Part shown: positions 15,655-23,183 of the stretch, one piece after another | How the letters are laid out: every line of letters begins with the position of its first letter | Position numbering within the stretch: position 1 is the stretch's first letter | Assembly (NCBI GenBank): GCA_910579495.1 | Contig: CAJTVD010000002.1 | Location: 1 to 39,670 of the forward strand | Direction of reading: 5' to 3' | Origin: an uncultured Lachnospiraceae bacterium | GTDB taxonomy: Bacteria > Bacillota > Clostridia > Lachnospirales > Lachnospiraceae | Length of the DNA: 39,670 nucleotides | The notes under the pieces: generated by a model | What the model was told of the DNA's origin: nothing | Databases searched by the model: none | Seen by the model: the letters and a program-made list of their open reading frames with translations, nothing else | Translations under genes and position numbers: made by a program

Positions 15655-16755
15655 TTATTCGTAATCCTCTACAAAATGTATTTCAGAGATAGCATTCAGA
15701 ATGTCTTCATCTGTCACTGACCTGTCAATCACCGCTTTTCCGGCTTTTTTCAGCAGAATAAATTTTATCTGTTCCCCTTCTACCTTTTTGTCAGATTTCG
15801 TAAGCCTTAAAACTTCCTGCGGGTCAATATCTTCTATGCTGATCGGCAGGTTAAAGGGTACGAACATATCTCTGATTTCATAGTATTCCTCCATGGACAG
15901 CCATTCATGCTTCCAGGAAATAAATGCGGCAGCAATAATGCCCAAAGCCACACATTCCCCATGGGTGAGCGAAAAATTTTTATATTTTTCAATGGCATGG
16001 CCAATGGTATGGCCAAAGTTAAGCAGCGCCCGGTCGCCTTTTTCGGTAGGGTCCTTCTCTACCACCAGCTTTTTGACCATACAGCTTCTCTCTACCATCT
16101 CCAACAGCGTATCCACTTCCCTGTCACAGATTTCATACATATTTTCCAACAGCCATTCATAAAAGGCCCCGTCTTTAATAAGCCCATGCTTCATTACCTC
16201 TGCAAAGCCACTGAAGAACTGGCGGTCGTCTAAGGTTTTCAGGGTGTTGATATTCATGTATACCAGCTTTGGCATATAAAATGCCCCCACCATATTTTTA
16301 AACCCGTCAAAGTCAACCCCGGTCTTGCCCCCAATGCTGGAATCTGCCTGTGCAAGCAGGGTCGTTGGGATTTGGATAAAATCAATTCCACGCAGATAGG
16401 TGGCTGCCACAAAGCCTGTAATATCCCCTGTTACGCCGCCTCCTAATGCCACCATAAGATCTTTTCTGTCAAATTTTTCCTGGATCAAAAAGGTATATAT
16501 CTCTTTTACCGTATTCAGTGTTTTATTTTCCTCTCCTGCATGAAAGGAATACAAAACATTTTTTTTGCAGCAATCCTTTATACATGCCATCACTTCGTCC
16601 CCATAGAGGGATGCTACATGGGAATCTGTTATCACACATACTTTACGGTTTTCAGTGCCCAGCTTTATAAGCTCATTGGGCAGCTCATGGAAATCTGTGG
16701 ACAATACAATATCGTAACAAGGTTTTTTTTCAAATAAAATATTTATACGGCTCAT
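15655..16755 (-). CDS. aroB: 3-dehydroquinate synthase
   Basis: A 366-residue enzyme that converts DAHP to 3-dehydroquinate in the shikimate pathway, using NAD and a divalent metal. It shows LGGGVTGDITGFVAATYLRG (NAD-binding glycine loop), P-T-T-L-L-A-Q-A-D-S-S-I-G-G-K-T-G-V, and the metal-ligand histidine regions L-L-N-F-G-H-T-I-G-H-A and L-T-H-G-E. Three in-frame ATGs lie close together; I choose 16755 because AGAGG is 7 nt upstream of it, although 16770 preceded by GGTGG is possible. The region upstream is the tandem repeat block, and I see no clear promoter there. Confidence 0.93.
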   Translation of the reverse strand: MSRINILFEKKPCYDIVLSTDFHELPNELIKLGTENRKVCVITDSHVASLYGDEVMACIKDCCKKNVLYSFHAGEENKTLNTVKEIYTFLIQEKFDRKDLMVALGGGVTGDITGFVAATYLRGIDFIQIPTTLLAQADSSIGGKTGVDFDGFKNMVGAFYMPKLVYMNINTLKTLDDRQFFSGFAEVMKHGLIKDGAFYEWLLENMYEICDREVDTLLEMVERSCMVKKLVVEKDPTEKGDRALLNFGHTIGHAIEKYKNFSLTHGECVALGIIAAAFISWKHEWLSMEEYYEIRDMFVPFNLPISIEDIDPQEVLRLTKSDKKVEGEQIKFILLKKAGKAVIDRSVTDEDILNAISEIHFVEDYE

Positions 16756-16779
16756 TCTCATACCTCTCATACGCTGCCA

Positions 16780-16874
16780 CCGCGGGCCGGTTTATTGTAA
16801 CAAACGCCGTCACGCTCTGCGATCCGGCTTATTGTAACAAACGCCGTCACGCTCTGCGATCCGGCTTATTGTAA
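16780..16874 (-). repeat. Terminator-linked repeat, copy C: two identical 37-nt tandem units plus a partial unit
   Basis: Units at 16801-16837 and 16838-16874 are identical over 37 nt, and 16780-16800 is a partial third unit whose CCGCGGGCCGG matches copy B better than its neighbours. Read on the minus strand, the block begins TTACAATAAGCCGG directly after the terminator of sepF. The palindromic cores (GCCG-TCA-CGC-TCT-GCG-ATC-CGGC) are at 16806-16828 and 16843-16865. The block fills the space up to aroB. Confidence 0.9.
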
Positions 16875-16905
16875 TAAAAAACTTCCTGTTCTGGCAGGAA
16901 GTTTT
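16875..16905 (-). terminator. Rho-independent terminator after sepF
   Basis: An 11-bp stem (AAAACTTCCTG with CAGGAAGTTTT) closes a 6-nt loop. On the minus strand it is followed by a run of Ts, 11 nt past the sepF stop. It ends the yggS-sepF transcript and separates it from aroB. Confidence 0.88.
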
Positions 16906-16915
16906 AAGATTGGAG

Positions 16916-17419
16916 CTAAATGCCGTTGTTGATTGGCGGCACATCAAAAGAACCTGATAGAATTTCCTGGAAATCGCCGGAGATGTCTACAATTGCCGGC
17001 GTAATTATAAATATGTAATGTGAAATCTTCTGTAAGTTACCGCTGATGGCAAAACAGGATCCTGATGTAAAATCTATAATACGCTGCGCCACCTCAACAT
17101 CAAGGCCTTCCAGGTTAAGGACTACCGTCCTGTTTGAAAGCAAAGTCTCTGTAATCTCCCTGGCATCTTCAATCGTGGTGGGCTTAATCACACACACTTC
17201 CATGCCGGCATTGGTCTTTTTTACCGGACGCATAGGCGTTACTTTGGGTGTCGTCTTTTTGGGTGTTCTGTCGTCATCCGTCGCAGGGTCTTCTTTTGCC
17301 ATCGGCAGCTTCTTGGGTTTTTCCTCTACAGGGCCATCTTCATAATAGTCATCATCATAAAAATCGTCATCATCTTCATTTAGCTTCATGTAATTGAGAA
17401 ACTTATCCATTACTCCCAT
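16916..17419 (-). CDS. sepF: SepF, Z-ring membrane anchor and division protein
   Basis: A 167-residue cytoplasmic protein that tethers FtsZ to the membrane. The N terminus MGVMDKFLNYMKL is the amphipathic membrane helix of SepF. A very acidic stretch (Asp/Glu/Tyr-rich, about 14-33) and a Lys/Pro/Thr-rich linker follow, then the SepF core (about 75-160) with E-V-C-V-I-K-P, R-T-V-V-L-N-L-E-G and R-I-I-D-F-T-S-G-S. A longer frame upstream exists, but AAGGAG 9 nt before 17419 and the conserved N-terminal helix decide the start. It lies 13 nt after yggS, as in the ylmEF order of Bacillus. Confidence 0.93.
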   Translation of the reverse strand: MGVMDKFLNYMKLNEDDDDFYDDDYYEDGPVEEKPKKLPMAKEDPATDDDRTPKKTTPKVTPMRPVKKTNAGMEVCVIKPTTIEDAREITETLLSNRTVVLNLEGLDVEVAQRIIDFTSGSCFAISGNLQKISHYIFIITPAIVDISGDFQEILSGSFDVPPINNGI

Positions 17420-17432
17420 ATTAAAGCGCTCC

Positions 17433-18128
17433 TTATTTAACTGGATATTGCCGTTCTCCAAAGATGCCTGTGCCAACACGTACATAGGTGGCGCCTTCTT
17501 CTATGGCAACCAAATAATCGCCTGTCATTCCCATGGACAGAACATTCATATTAACATTATCAATGTTTTTGCAATTTATGTCAACAGATAATTGTTTCAG
17601 GCTTGCAAAATACTTCCTGTTATCTTCCGGATTTTCCACATAGGGGGCTATTGCCATAAGCCCTTTGACCCGGATACCCGGCAGGGTGGAAACCGCGCGT
17701 ACCAGCCCTTCTGTTTCCCTGGGACTTACGCCAAATTTGGTGTCTTCACCGGCAATATTTACTTCTATTAAAATAGAAACCTCCACCTGCTTTTTTACCG
17801 CTTCTTTGCTGATTTCTTCTGCAAGCTTTAAAGAATCCACGCTATGGATCAGCGCAGCCTTATCCACAATATATTTTACCTTGTTGCGCTGCAGGTGGCC
17901 AATCATATGCCATTTGATATCCTTTGGCATTGCCTCATATTTTTCCACCAGCTCCTGTACCTTATTCTCGCCAAACTCCCGGCAGCCCTCCTCATAGGCC
18001 TCCATAAGCAATGGTACTGGCTTGGTCTTGCTAACAGCTATCAATGTCACAGATTCCCTGTTTCTCTGGGATCTTTGGCAGGCACCCTCTATCTTTTCAT
18101 TAACCTCTTTTAAATTATCCTCTATCAT
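17433..18128 (-). CDS. YggS/PLPBP-type pyridoxal phosphate homeostasis protein
   Basis: A 231-residue single-domain PLP-binding protein (YggS, YlmE in Bacillus) that buffers pyridoxal phosphate and has no known catalytic activity. The PLP lysine is in LIAVSKTKP, and the family motifs F-G-E-N-K-V-Q-E-L, W-H-M-I-G-H-L-Q-R-N-K and the C-terminal S-M-G-M-T-G-D are intact. It is the gene directly upstream of sepF, the usual context in Firmicutes, and 81 nt after the HlyD-like gene. The ribosome binding site AAGGGGAGG is strong. Confidence 0.93.
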   Translation of the reverse strand: MIEDNLKEVNEKIEGACQRSQRNRESVTLIAVSKTKPVPLLMEAYEEGCREFGENKVQELVEKYEAMPKDIKWHMIGHLQRNKVKYIVDKAALIHSVDSLKLAEEISKEAVKKQVEVSILIEVNIAGEDTKFGVSPRETEGLVRAVSTLPGIRVKGLMAIAPYVENPEDNRKYFASLKQLSVDINCKNIDNVNMNVLSMGMTGDYLVAIEEGATYVRVGTGIFGERQYPVK

Positions 18129-18209
18129 CCAAAACCTCCCCTTGTCATTTGGCCTATTTTGCTGTTTCAGCGCCCCAAAGCCATGGCTTTTTTGGAACCA
18201 GCACCCGCG

Positions 18210-19604
18210 TTACTCGTAAATAAATTCGTCGTCATTTACCGTTGTGGCATCCAGCACAATATAGTCATAAACATTCAGCCCATATTGGGTATTGGATTTT
18301 ACAATTGAATATTCCTCGTTCTGGTATAGAATATTGATCTGCTTAAAGTCCGCATAGCCTTTATTGATATTGTAAACACCTGTAAGGCTCCCTCTTTTGC
18401 TGATGGCATACTTCTCCGTTGACTCCGGCTTAATAATATCGCTTCCTATTCTTAAAACCATATCATCCAGATAGTATTCCGTTTCCGTCTCACCGTAGAT
18501 GGTGGTTTCAACAAAATCTGTGACAGCAGTCCCCTCTTCCGTATAAGTCTCCAGCATAACCCCATACTTGTCACTGTTACCGCCTAAAGTAACATATTCC
18601 TTAGGGACAATAAAAAATTCCTTTTCCACAATAGACGAGTTGGGAATTTTCAGCCCTTTTTCTTCCTCAAGAATCAGTTCAATATCAATAAAGCGGTCAG
18701 TACAGAAATTCACCATGGAATTGGTAAATGTCAGTTTTACAAAAATATCGCCCTCTACATTGGTAAAGGTAGACACTTCCCCCCAGGAGGTATCCTGGTT
18801 TTTTAAAAATTTTACAAGCACAAATTCTGCTTCTGTTAGCTTGGCTGCCTTTTCATGATCTGTCTGAATGACAATAGACCAGTCTTCGTTGGTGGAAATT
18901 TTATATACCGGCTGTCCCGCTTCCACCAGTTCATTACTGATCAACTGGGTTTTTTCATAAGTTTTCTGGTCAAACAGTTGGCTGGTAAACTGTTCCAGCG
19001 TTAATTCCTCATAACCGTCAACCGAATAAATCAATATTCCCGTTGCAGGTGCCTGGCAAAAGGAAACCAGCTCTGAAAGCCCTGCGCTGTTAATCCTGTC
19101 AACGTTTTCCAAAATGCCTGCGTTTGCCAGCTTTAATACTGTCCCTTTTACATTATACTTAAAGTCATAAACGGTGGAAAAATAATGGGGGTCAAAATTG
19201 TTGGCAAAACCAAGGATTTCCGACTTCAGCTCCGAAAGGTCACTGCTGGATAAAGCAGCACCGGCATTTTCAGATGCCATATAGTCCGCCAGCCTGCCGG
19301 ATTGGTCCAGGGTATATACCAGGTTCCCTACCCCCACCCTCTCCCCCTCACGGGCATAATAATTTACATAGCCTGCCTGGGTAGCCGTAACGATCTGTTC
19401 ATCCCGTAGGGCAATCCCCCTGTAAATATTATTGGAGGAAAGGGAACCCATTTTTACCTGGTGTCCCTCTATATGCTTCTGGGTGAAATACATAAAAACA
19501 CAAATAATCGTATATATCAGAATAACCGCAAAAATAACCATTCCGATATTGATGTTTAGCGGTTTTCTGTATTTTACTACCTTGTTATTCCTGTTTCCTT
19601 CCAC
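18210..19604 (-). CDS. HlyD-like single-pass membrane protein of the sepF locus
   Basis: A 464-residue protein with a basic N terminus, one membrane helix (about residues 18-40) and a large extracellular domain. The region around 58-105 (I-Y-R-G-I-A-L-R-D-E, then G-Y-V-N-Y-Y-A-R-E-G-E-R-V-G-V-G) looks like the biotinyl-lipoyl-type hairpin start of HlyD membrane-fusion proteins, and later beta-rich segments fit as well. No transporter or outer-membrane partner lies nearby, and a monoderm has no outer membrane for a classical adaptor to reach. Its place upstream of yggS-sepF suggests an envelope or division role (inference). Confidence 0.65.
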   Translation of the reverse strand: MEGNRNNKVVKYRKPLNINIGMVIFAVILIYTIICVFMYFTQKHIEGHQVKMGSLSSNNIYRGIALRDEQIVTATQAGYVNYYAREGERVGVGNLVYTLDQSGRLADYMASENAGAALSSSDLSELKSEILGFANNFDPHYFSTVYDFKYNVKGTVLKLANAGILENVDRINSAGLSELVSFCQAPATGILIYSVDGYEELTLEQFTSQLFDQKTYEKTQLISNELVEAGQPVYKISTNEDWSIVIQTDHEKAAKLTEAEFVLVKFLKNQDTSWGEVSTFTNVEGDIFVKLTFTNSMVNFCTDRFIDIELILEEEKGLKIPNSSIVEKEFFIVPKEYVTLGGNSDKYGVMLETYTEEGTAVTDFVETTIYGETETEYYLDDMVLRIGSDIIKPESTEKYAISKRGSLTGVYNINKGYADFKQINILYQNEEYSIVKSNTQYGLNVYDYIVLDATTVNDDEFIYE

Positions 19605-19661
19605 TTTTTAACTCCCATTGGCTGCCCAGCACATTACCATCCTTGCATGTCCCTATGCATC

Positions 19662-19695
19662 ATAAAAACGCCCCGGATTACTACTCCGGGGACGC
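19662..19695 (-). terminator. Rho-independent terminator after the P-loop gene
   Basis: A GC-rich stem (CCCCGGA at 19671-19677 with TCCGGGG at 19685-19691, extended past one bulged base) is followed by TTTTT on the minus strand. It lies between the small P-loop gene and the HlyD-like gene and would make the former monocistronic. Confidence 0.8.
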
Positions 19696-19786
19696 CTATG
19701 TAATTTGCTTTCGTTTTCCAATATACTGCCGCCTGTATCAAATACCAGACAGGGCTGTATTCCATGCCGCTTATACGGCAGCTTTC

Positions 19787-20206
19787 TTACAAAGAAATAA
19801 TTACTTTATCCCTGACAGAAGCGGGCAGTTCACCCTCATCCATCGAAATGCTGATAACAAAGGTAATTTTAAAAGCTTCGCTGATCTTTTCCAGCTTTAA
19901 AAGGACAGGCTCAATGTGTCCCTCTTCCACACAGGCAATCTTCAAAAAGCTGTCAAAATACATTTGCTCCAAATCGTGGTCCTGTGAAATGATCCCGCTG
20001 ATAAATCCCACAAACTCATCTGCGTTTGTAACCAAATATGAAGAAACATCAATAAGTCTTATTTTATTATTCAGCTCATACATATGCTTTGTGTTCTTGT
20101 CCAGATATACAATATTGCCGGACGCACTCTGTACCTCAGTATTCACCTTATCTAATAAATGTTTAGTTTTGCCTTTTCCCTTTTTTCCAACCACTAATTG
20201 AACCAT
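19787..20206 (-). CDS. Conserved-looking small P-loop protein, function unknown
   Basis: A 139-residue protein that I do not recognise with confidence. It begins MVQLVVGKKGKGKTKHLLD, where GKKGKGKTK (residues 7-15) looks like a Walker A loop for nucleotide binding. A weak Walker B-like strand may be N-I-V-Y-L-D (about 31-36). No membrane segment is present. It has its own promoter, an AGGAGGG ribosome binding site and its own terminator, so it is probably expressed alone. Automated pipelines sometimes call such proteins PilT-like or AAA; I would not assign a function. Confidence 0.7.
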   Translation of the reverse strand: MVQLVVGKKGKGKTKHLLDKVNTEVQSASGNIVYLDKNTKHMYELNNKIRLIDVSSYLVTNADEFVGFISGIISQDHDLEQMYFDSFLKIACVEEGHIEPVLLKLEKISEAFKITFVISISMDEGELPASVRDKVIISL

Positions 20207-20259
20207 TGGTAATCCCTCCTGAAGTATATTGGTTTTCTGTAAAACTTATGCCTAATTTT

Positions 20260-20288
20260 ATTATAAGTGATAACAGATTAAAAAACAA
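20260..20288 (-). promoter_or_regulatory. Sigma-A promoter of the small P-loop gene
   Basis: On the minus strand TTGTTT (20283-20288), a 17-nt spacer and a perfect TATAAT (20260-20265). It lies between the carboxypeptidase stop and the P-loop gene start. Confidence 0.7.
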
Positions 20289-20291
20289 CTG

Positions 20292-21296
20292 CTATTTATT
20301 TATTTCTTCCAACAAATCCGTCATCTGTGAATAAAGGAAATCACTGCTGTCTGCCCGCATGATCACGGAAATATAGGGATTGCCGGAGGAATCCCTGGAA
20401 ATTAATACCAGGCAGCTTCCGGCGGCGCTGGTAGTGCCTGTCTTTCCCCCCAGCACTGTTATACCGCTGGGAGGCTGGAAATCCCCCTGGATATAACGGT
20501 TTGTATTCTTTACGGTGATGTCCTTGGAATTCCCGTTCCTGTCCGTGTAAACAGTGTTATAGGAATCCATATGGATGATTTCATTGAACAGTGCATATTT
20601 CACCGCCTCATTCATAATCAGGTACATATCATAAACAGTGGTATAGTGCTCTTCATCCGAAAGCCCGTGGGGATTGGCAAAATGGGTATTGGTGGCCCCA
20701 AGGGAAAGGGCTTTCTGGTTCATCATATCCGTAAACCCATCCACTGAACCGGCAATGCCCTCTGCAATCATTACCGCCACATCATTGGCGGAATTGATCA
20801 GCAAAAGATGAAGCGCCTGGTCCAGGGTCATCTGGTCCCCCTCTTTGATGCCAGCAAGCTGTGCGCCGGATTCTGTGATCTTTACATTGGCGGAGGCGGT
20901 AAGGCGCATGTCGTTGGTGCCGTTTTCCATGGCGACCAACGCAGTCATCACTTTTGTAAGGCTGGCAGGATAAAGCCTCTCGTGGACGTTTTTGGCATAG
21001 AGGGTTTTCTGCCTGTTTACGTCAAACAGCCCTGCTCCCACTGCGTTTGACATATCCACGTCCTCAGAGGCAATATCTGAACCCACCACGCATAAGCCTG
21101 CCGCAAAAGCCTCTGCCGTCCGTTGTTCCGCCCCCAGGCTGACAATCCGGAAGCTGCTTACCTCCGAATCCGCCGTATAGCGCATGTCATACTGGGGCTG
21201 CCCACAGCCTGTTAAAAGAAACGCCAGGGCAGTTACCACCGCCAATAATGTTCTTTTCTTAAGCGCCCCCCTGGGCTGTTTATCTGTACATCTCAC
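20292..21296 (-). CDS. D-alanyl-D-alanine carboxypeptidase, lipoprotein form (low-molecular-weight PBP)
   Basis: A 334-residue serine D,D-carboxypeptidase that removes the terminal D-Ala of peptidoglycan stem peptides. The motifs are SLTK (Ser112, Lys115), SAN (169-171) and KTG (285-287). Unlike many PBP5-type enzymes anchored by a C-terminal helix, this one has a lipobox LLTGC with Cys31 and appears to lack the long C-terminal anchoring domain, so it would be tethered as a lipoprotein. The start is a GTG that overlaps the end of mgsA; AGAGGAG lies about 12 nt upstream, inside mgsA. It is the last gene of the shape/division cluster. Confidence 0.9.
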   Translation of the reverse strand: MRCTDKQPRGALKKRTLLAVVTALAFLLTGCGQPQYDMRYTADSEVSSFRIVSLGAEQRTAEAFAAGLCVVGSDIASEDVDMSNAVGAGLFDVNRQKTLYAKNVHERLYPASLTKVMTALVAMENGTNDMRLTASANVKITESGAQLAGIKEGDQMTLDQALHLLLINSANDVAVMIAEGIAGSVDGFTDMMNQKALSLGATNTHFANPHGLSDEEHYTTVYDMYLIMNEAVKYALFNEIIHMDSYNTVYTDRNGNSKDITVKNTNRYIQGDFQPPSGITVLGGKTGTTSAAGSCLVLISRDSSGNPYISVIMRADSSDFLYSQMTDLLEEINK

Positions 21297-21675
21297 GCCA
21301 CTCTAAATCTCCTCTGTCCAGGGACTTTATCAACAGCTCCGCCGTGGCGATATTGGTCGCCAGCGGAATATTGTACATATCACAAAGCCTTACCACATTG
21401 TTTACATCCGGTTCATGGGTTTTGGAAGTGGACGGGTCCCGGAGAAAAATCACCAGGTCCATCTGGTTATGCTCAATCTGGGCACTGATCTGCTGTTCCC
21501 CCCCAAGATGCCCTGCCAGGAACTTATGGATATTCAGGTTGGTCACCTCTTCCACCAGCCTGCCTGTGGTGCCTGTTGCATATAACTCGTTTTTGCTCAA
21601 AATCCCCCGATAAGCAATACAAAAATTCTGCATCAATTTCTTTTTCGCATCATGTGCGATCAATGCAATATTCAT
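21280..21675 (-). CDS. mgsA: Methylglyoxal synthase
   Basis: A 131-residue enzyme that converts dihydroxyacetone phosphate to methylglyoxal and phosphate, a glycolytic bypass that relieves sugar-phosphate stress. It begins MNIALIAHDAKKK and shows the phosphate-binding G-T-T-G-R-L, the active-site region L-V-I-F-L-R-D-P, and H-E-P-D-V-N-N-V-V-R-L-C-D with the N-I-P-L-A-T-N motif, all typical. It has an AGGAGGG ribosome binding site and a candidate promoter within the end of rodA, and its 3' end overlaps the carboxypeptidase gene by 17 nt. Confidence 0.95.
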   Translation of the reverse strand: MNIALIAHDAKKKLMQNFCIAYRGILSKNELYATGTTGRLVEEVTNLNIHKFLAGHLGGEQQISAQIEHNQMDLVIFLRDPSTSKTHEPDVNNVVRLCDMYNIPLATNIATAELLIKSLDRGDLEWREMYR

Positions 21676-21727
21676 TTTTCACCCTCCTGACAAATACATT
21701 ATGATACCCTTACATTATGCTGGAATT

Positions 21728-21756
21728 ATTATACATCATTTTGTACGGCATTGTAA
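21728..21756 (-). promoter_or_regulatory. Candidate internal promoter for mgsA-dac
   Basis: On the minus strand TTACAA (21751-21756), a 17-nt spacer and a perfect TATAAT (21728-21733) overlap the 3' end of rodA, about 53 nt before mgsA. It could express mgsA and the carboxypeptidase independently of the shape genes. Confidence 0.5.
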
Positions 21757-22851
21757 CCCCACATTTAAAACAAATCCAATCCCAATAAAAGAGCTTACAA
21801 GGGAAGTCAGCCCATAGCTCACAAAGGGAAGGGGAAGGCCTGTATTAGGGAGCAGGTAAGTCACCACGCCGATATTGATAAACGCCTGGAAACCAATCAT
21901 TGCCCCCGTGCCAGCGGCGATAATGGTCCCTGCAATGTCCCTGGCACGCCTGGCAATAAACATACATTCAATACTGATCAAAGACACCAGGACGATCACC
22001 GCACAGGCCCCAACAAAACCGAACTCCTCCCCGATTACTGCAAAAATAAAGTCTGTCTCCTGCTCAGCGATAAAATTGGCGTTTTTTACAGAACTGATCT
22101 GGTTGTTTTTGTATCCCTTCCCGGTAAGCTGGCCGGAACCGATGGCCATAACGGAATATTCCTGCTGGTAACCCAGGGAATTGGAATATTCCTCCCTGTT
22201 AAAAAAGGAAATTACCCTGTTTAACTGATATATATGCTCATCGTTGATAATCTTCTGGTCCGGCTGCATCACCAGATACATAAAGATCAAAAACGCCGGG
22301 ACAGCCACCGCCAGTACGCCCCCTATCACCTTAAGGCTCAGCCCCCCTGTAAACATGATAACACAGAAAATCAAACAAATCACAATGGTTGTGGACAAAT
22401 CCGGCTGTTTAAATACCAGCCCCGCCGGAATGGCGAATAAAAGGACGCACAGGGAAATATATTTAAAGGTATTTAGTTCCTCCCTGTGTTTACAGATAAA
22501 TTGGGCAAAAAACAAAATGATAATGATTTTGGCCACCTCTGAGGGCTGGAACTGAATGCCCGCTATGCGCAGCCATCTCTGGGCGCCGCTGGTCTCCTTG
22601 CCCATAAAAATAACCATCACCAGCAATACAATATTGAAAGCATAGGCAAGCCAGTACAAATTCAGGAGCACAGAATAATCAAACAGGGAAATTACCAGCA
22701 TAAGGAATACGCCGAAAGCAAAGCCCGCAATCTGCCTGTTCTGCAAAGACGGCGCGGCACTGCCAACGGCGATGATTCCTATAACTGCCAGGGTAATCAC
22801 CATAAGTACCAGTTTAAAATCGTAATAACGTATTTTATAGTGTTTTAGCAT
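21736..22851 (-). CDS. rodA: RodA-type SEDS peptidoglycan glycosyltransferase
   Basis: A 371-residue polytopic membrane protein of the SEDS (FtsW/RodA/SpoVE) family with about ten hydrophobic segments. Family marks are G-A-Q-R-W-L-R-I-A-G-I-Q-F-Q-P-S-E-V-A-K, K-Q-P-D-L-S-T-T-I-V, the extracellular stretch A-E-Q-E-T-D-F-I-F-A-V-I-G-E-E-F-G with the catalytic Asp, and a C-terminal G-L-P-L-P-F-V-S-Y-G. It polymerises lipid II glycan strands. I call RodA because it shares the cluster with mreBCD and PBP2; motifs alone do not separate it from FtsW. It lies 48 nt after minE. Confidence 0.9.
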   Translation of the reverse strand: MLKHYKIRYYDFKLVLMVITLAVIGIIAVGSAAPSLQNRQIAGFAFGVFLMLVISLFDYSVLLNLYWLAYAFNIVLLVMVIFMGKETSGAQRWLRIAGIQFQPSEVAKIIIILFFAQFICKHREELNTFKYISLCVLLFAIPAGLVFKQPDLSTTIVICLIFCVIMFTGGLSLKVIGGVLAVAVPAFLIFMYLVMQPDQKIINDEHIYQLNRVISFFNREEYSNSLGYQQEYSVMAIGSGQLTGKGYKNNQISSVKNANFIAEQETDFIFAVIGEEFGFVGACAVIVLVSLISIECMFIARRARDIAGTIIAAGTGAMIGFQAFINIGVVTYLLPNTGLPLPFVSYGLTSLVSSFIGIGFVLNVGLQCRTK

Positions 22852-22899
22852 ATATTTTTTACCTTCCCTGAAGAAAAGCGGTTCTTGGCCGCGGCTTCA

Positions 22900-23172
22900 T
22901 CAGTTAACGTTCTTATGTAGATCCAGAATTGGAATGTTGGCATATAAGGTAGGCGTTTTATCCCGTCCTTTGCTGTCTGTTTTACAGATTTGGATTTCCA
23001 TGCTCTCTGCGTCTATCTTCATGTACTTTGAAATGACCTTGGCGATATCCGTTTTAATCATTTCCATCATTTCCGGCGAACAGTTGACCCGGTCAGAAAT
23101 AAGCAGTATTTTCAGACGGTCTTTCGCGATTTCCCGTGACTTTCTCCTGTTAAAAAAATTCCTGATTCCCAT
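22900..23172 (-). CDS. minE: MinE, topological specificity factor for division
   Basis: A 90-residue protein that stimulates MinD ATPase and drives pole-to-pole oscillation of MinCD. It has the N-terminal amphipathic membrane-binding helix (MGIRNFFNRRKS), the A-K-D-R-L-K-I-L-L-I-S-D-R segment that contacts MinD, and a C-terminal dimerisation region. A GGAGGTGGG ribosome binding site precedes the ATG, 11 nt after minD. A full MinCDE set points to oscillation rather than DivIVA-only placement (family knowledge). Confidence 0.94.
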   Translation of the reverse strand: MGIRNFFNRRKSREIAKDRLKILLISDRVNCSPEMMEMIKTDIAKVISKYMKIDAESMEIQICKTDSKGRDKTPTLYANIPILDLHKNVN

Positions 23173-23183
23173 ACGCCCACCTC

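Noticed and set aside
16780..16874. CRISPR array
   Set aside because: The 37-nt units are directly abutting with no spacers, and no cas genes are present.
18177..18190. 14-nt perfect palindrome AAAGCCATGGCTTT before yggS
   Set aside because: It is short, has no room for a loop and no second copy; it may be chance.
22852..22899. Terminator between minE and rodA
   Set aside because: The GC-rich palindrome there is imperfect and lacks a T-tract on the minus strand; the genes are probably cotranscribed.
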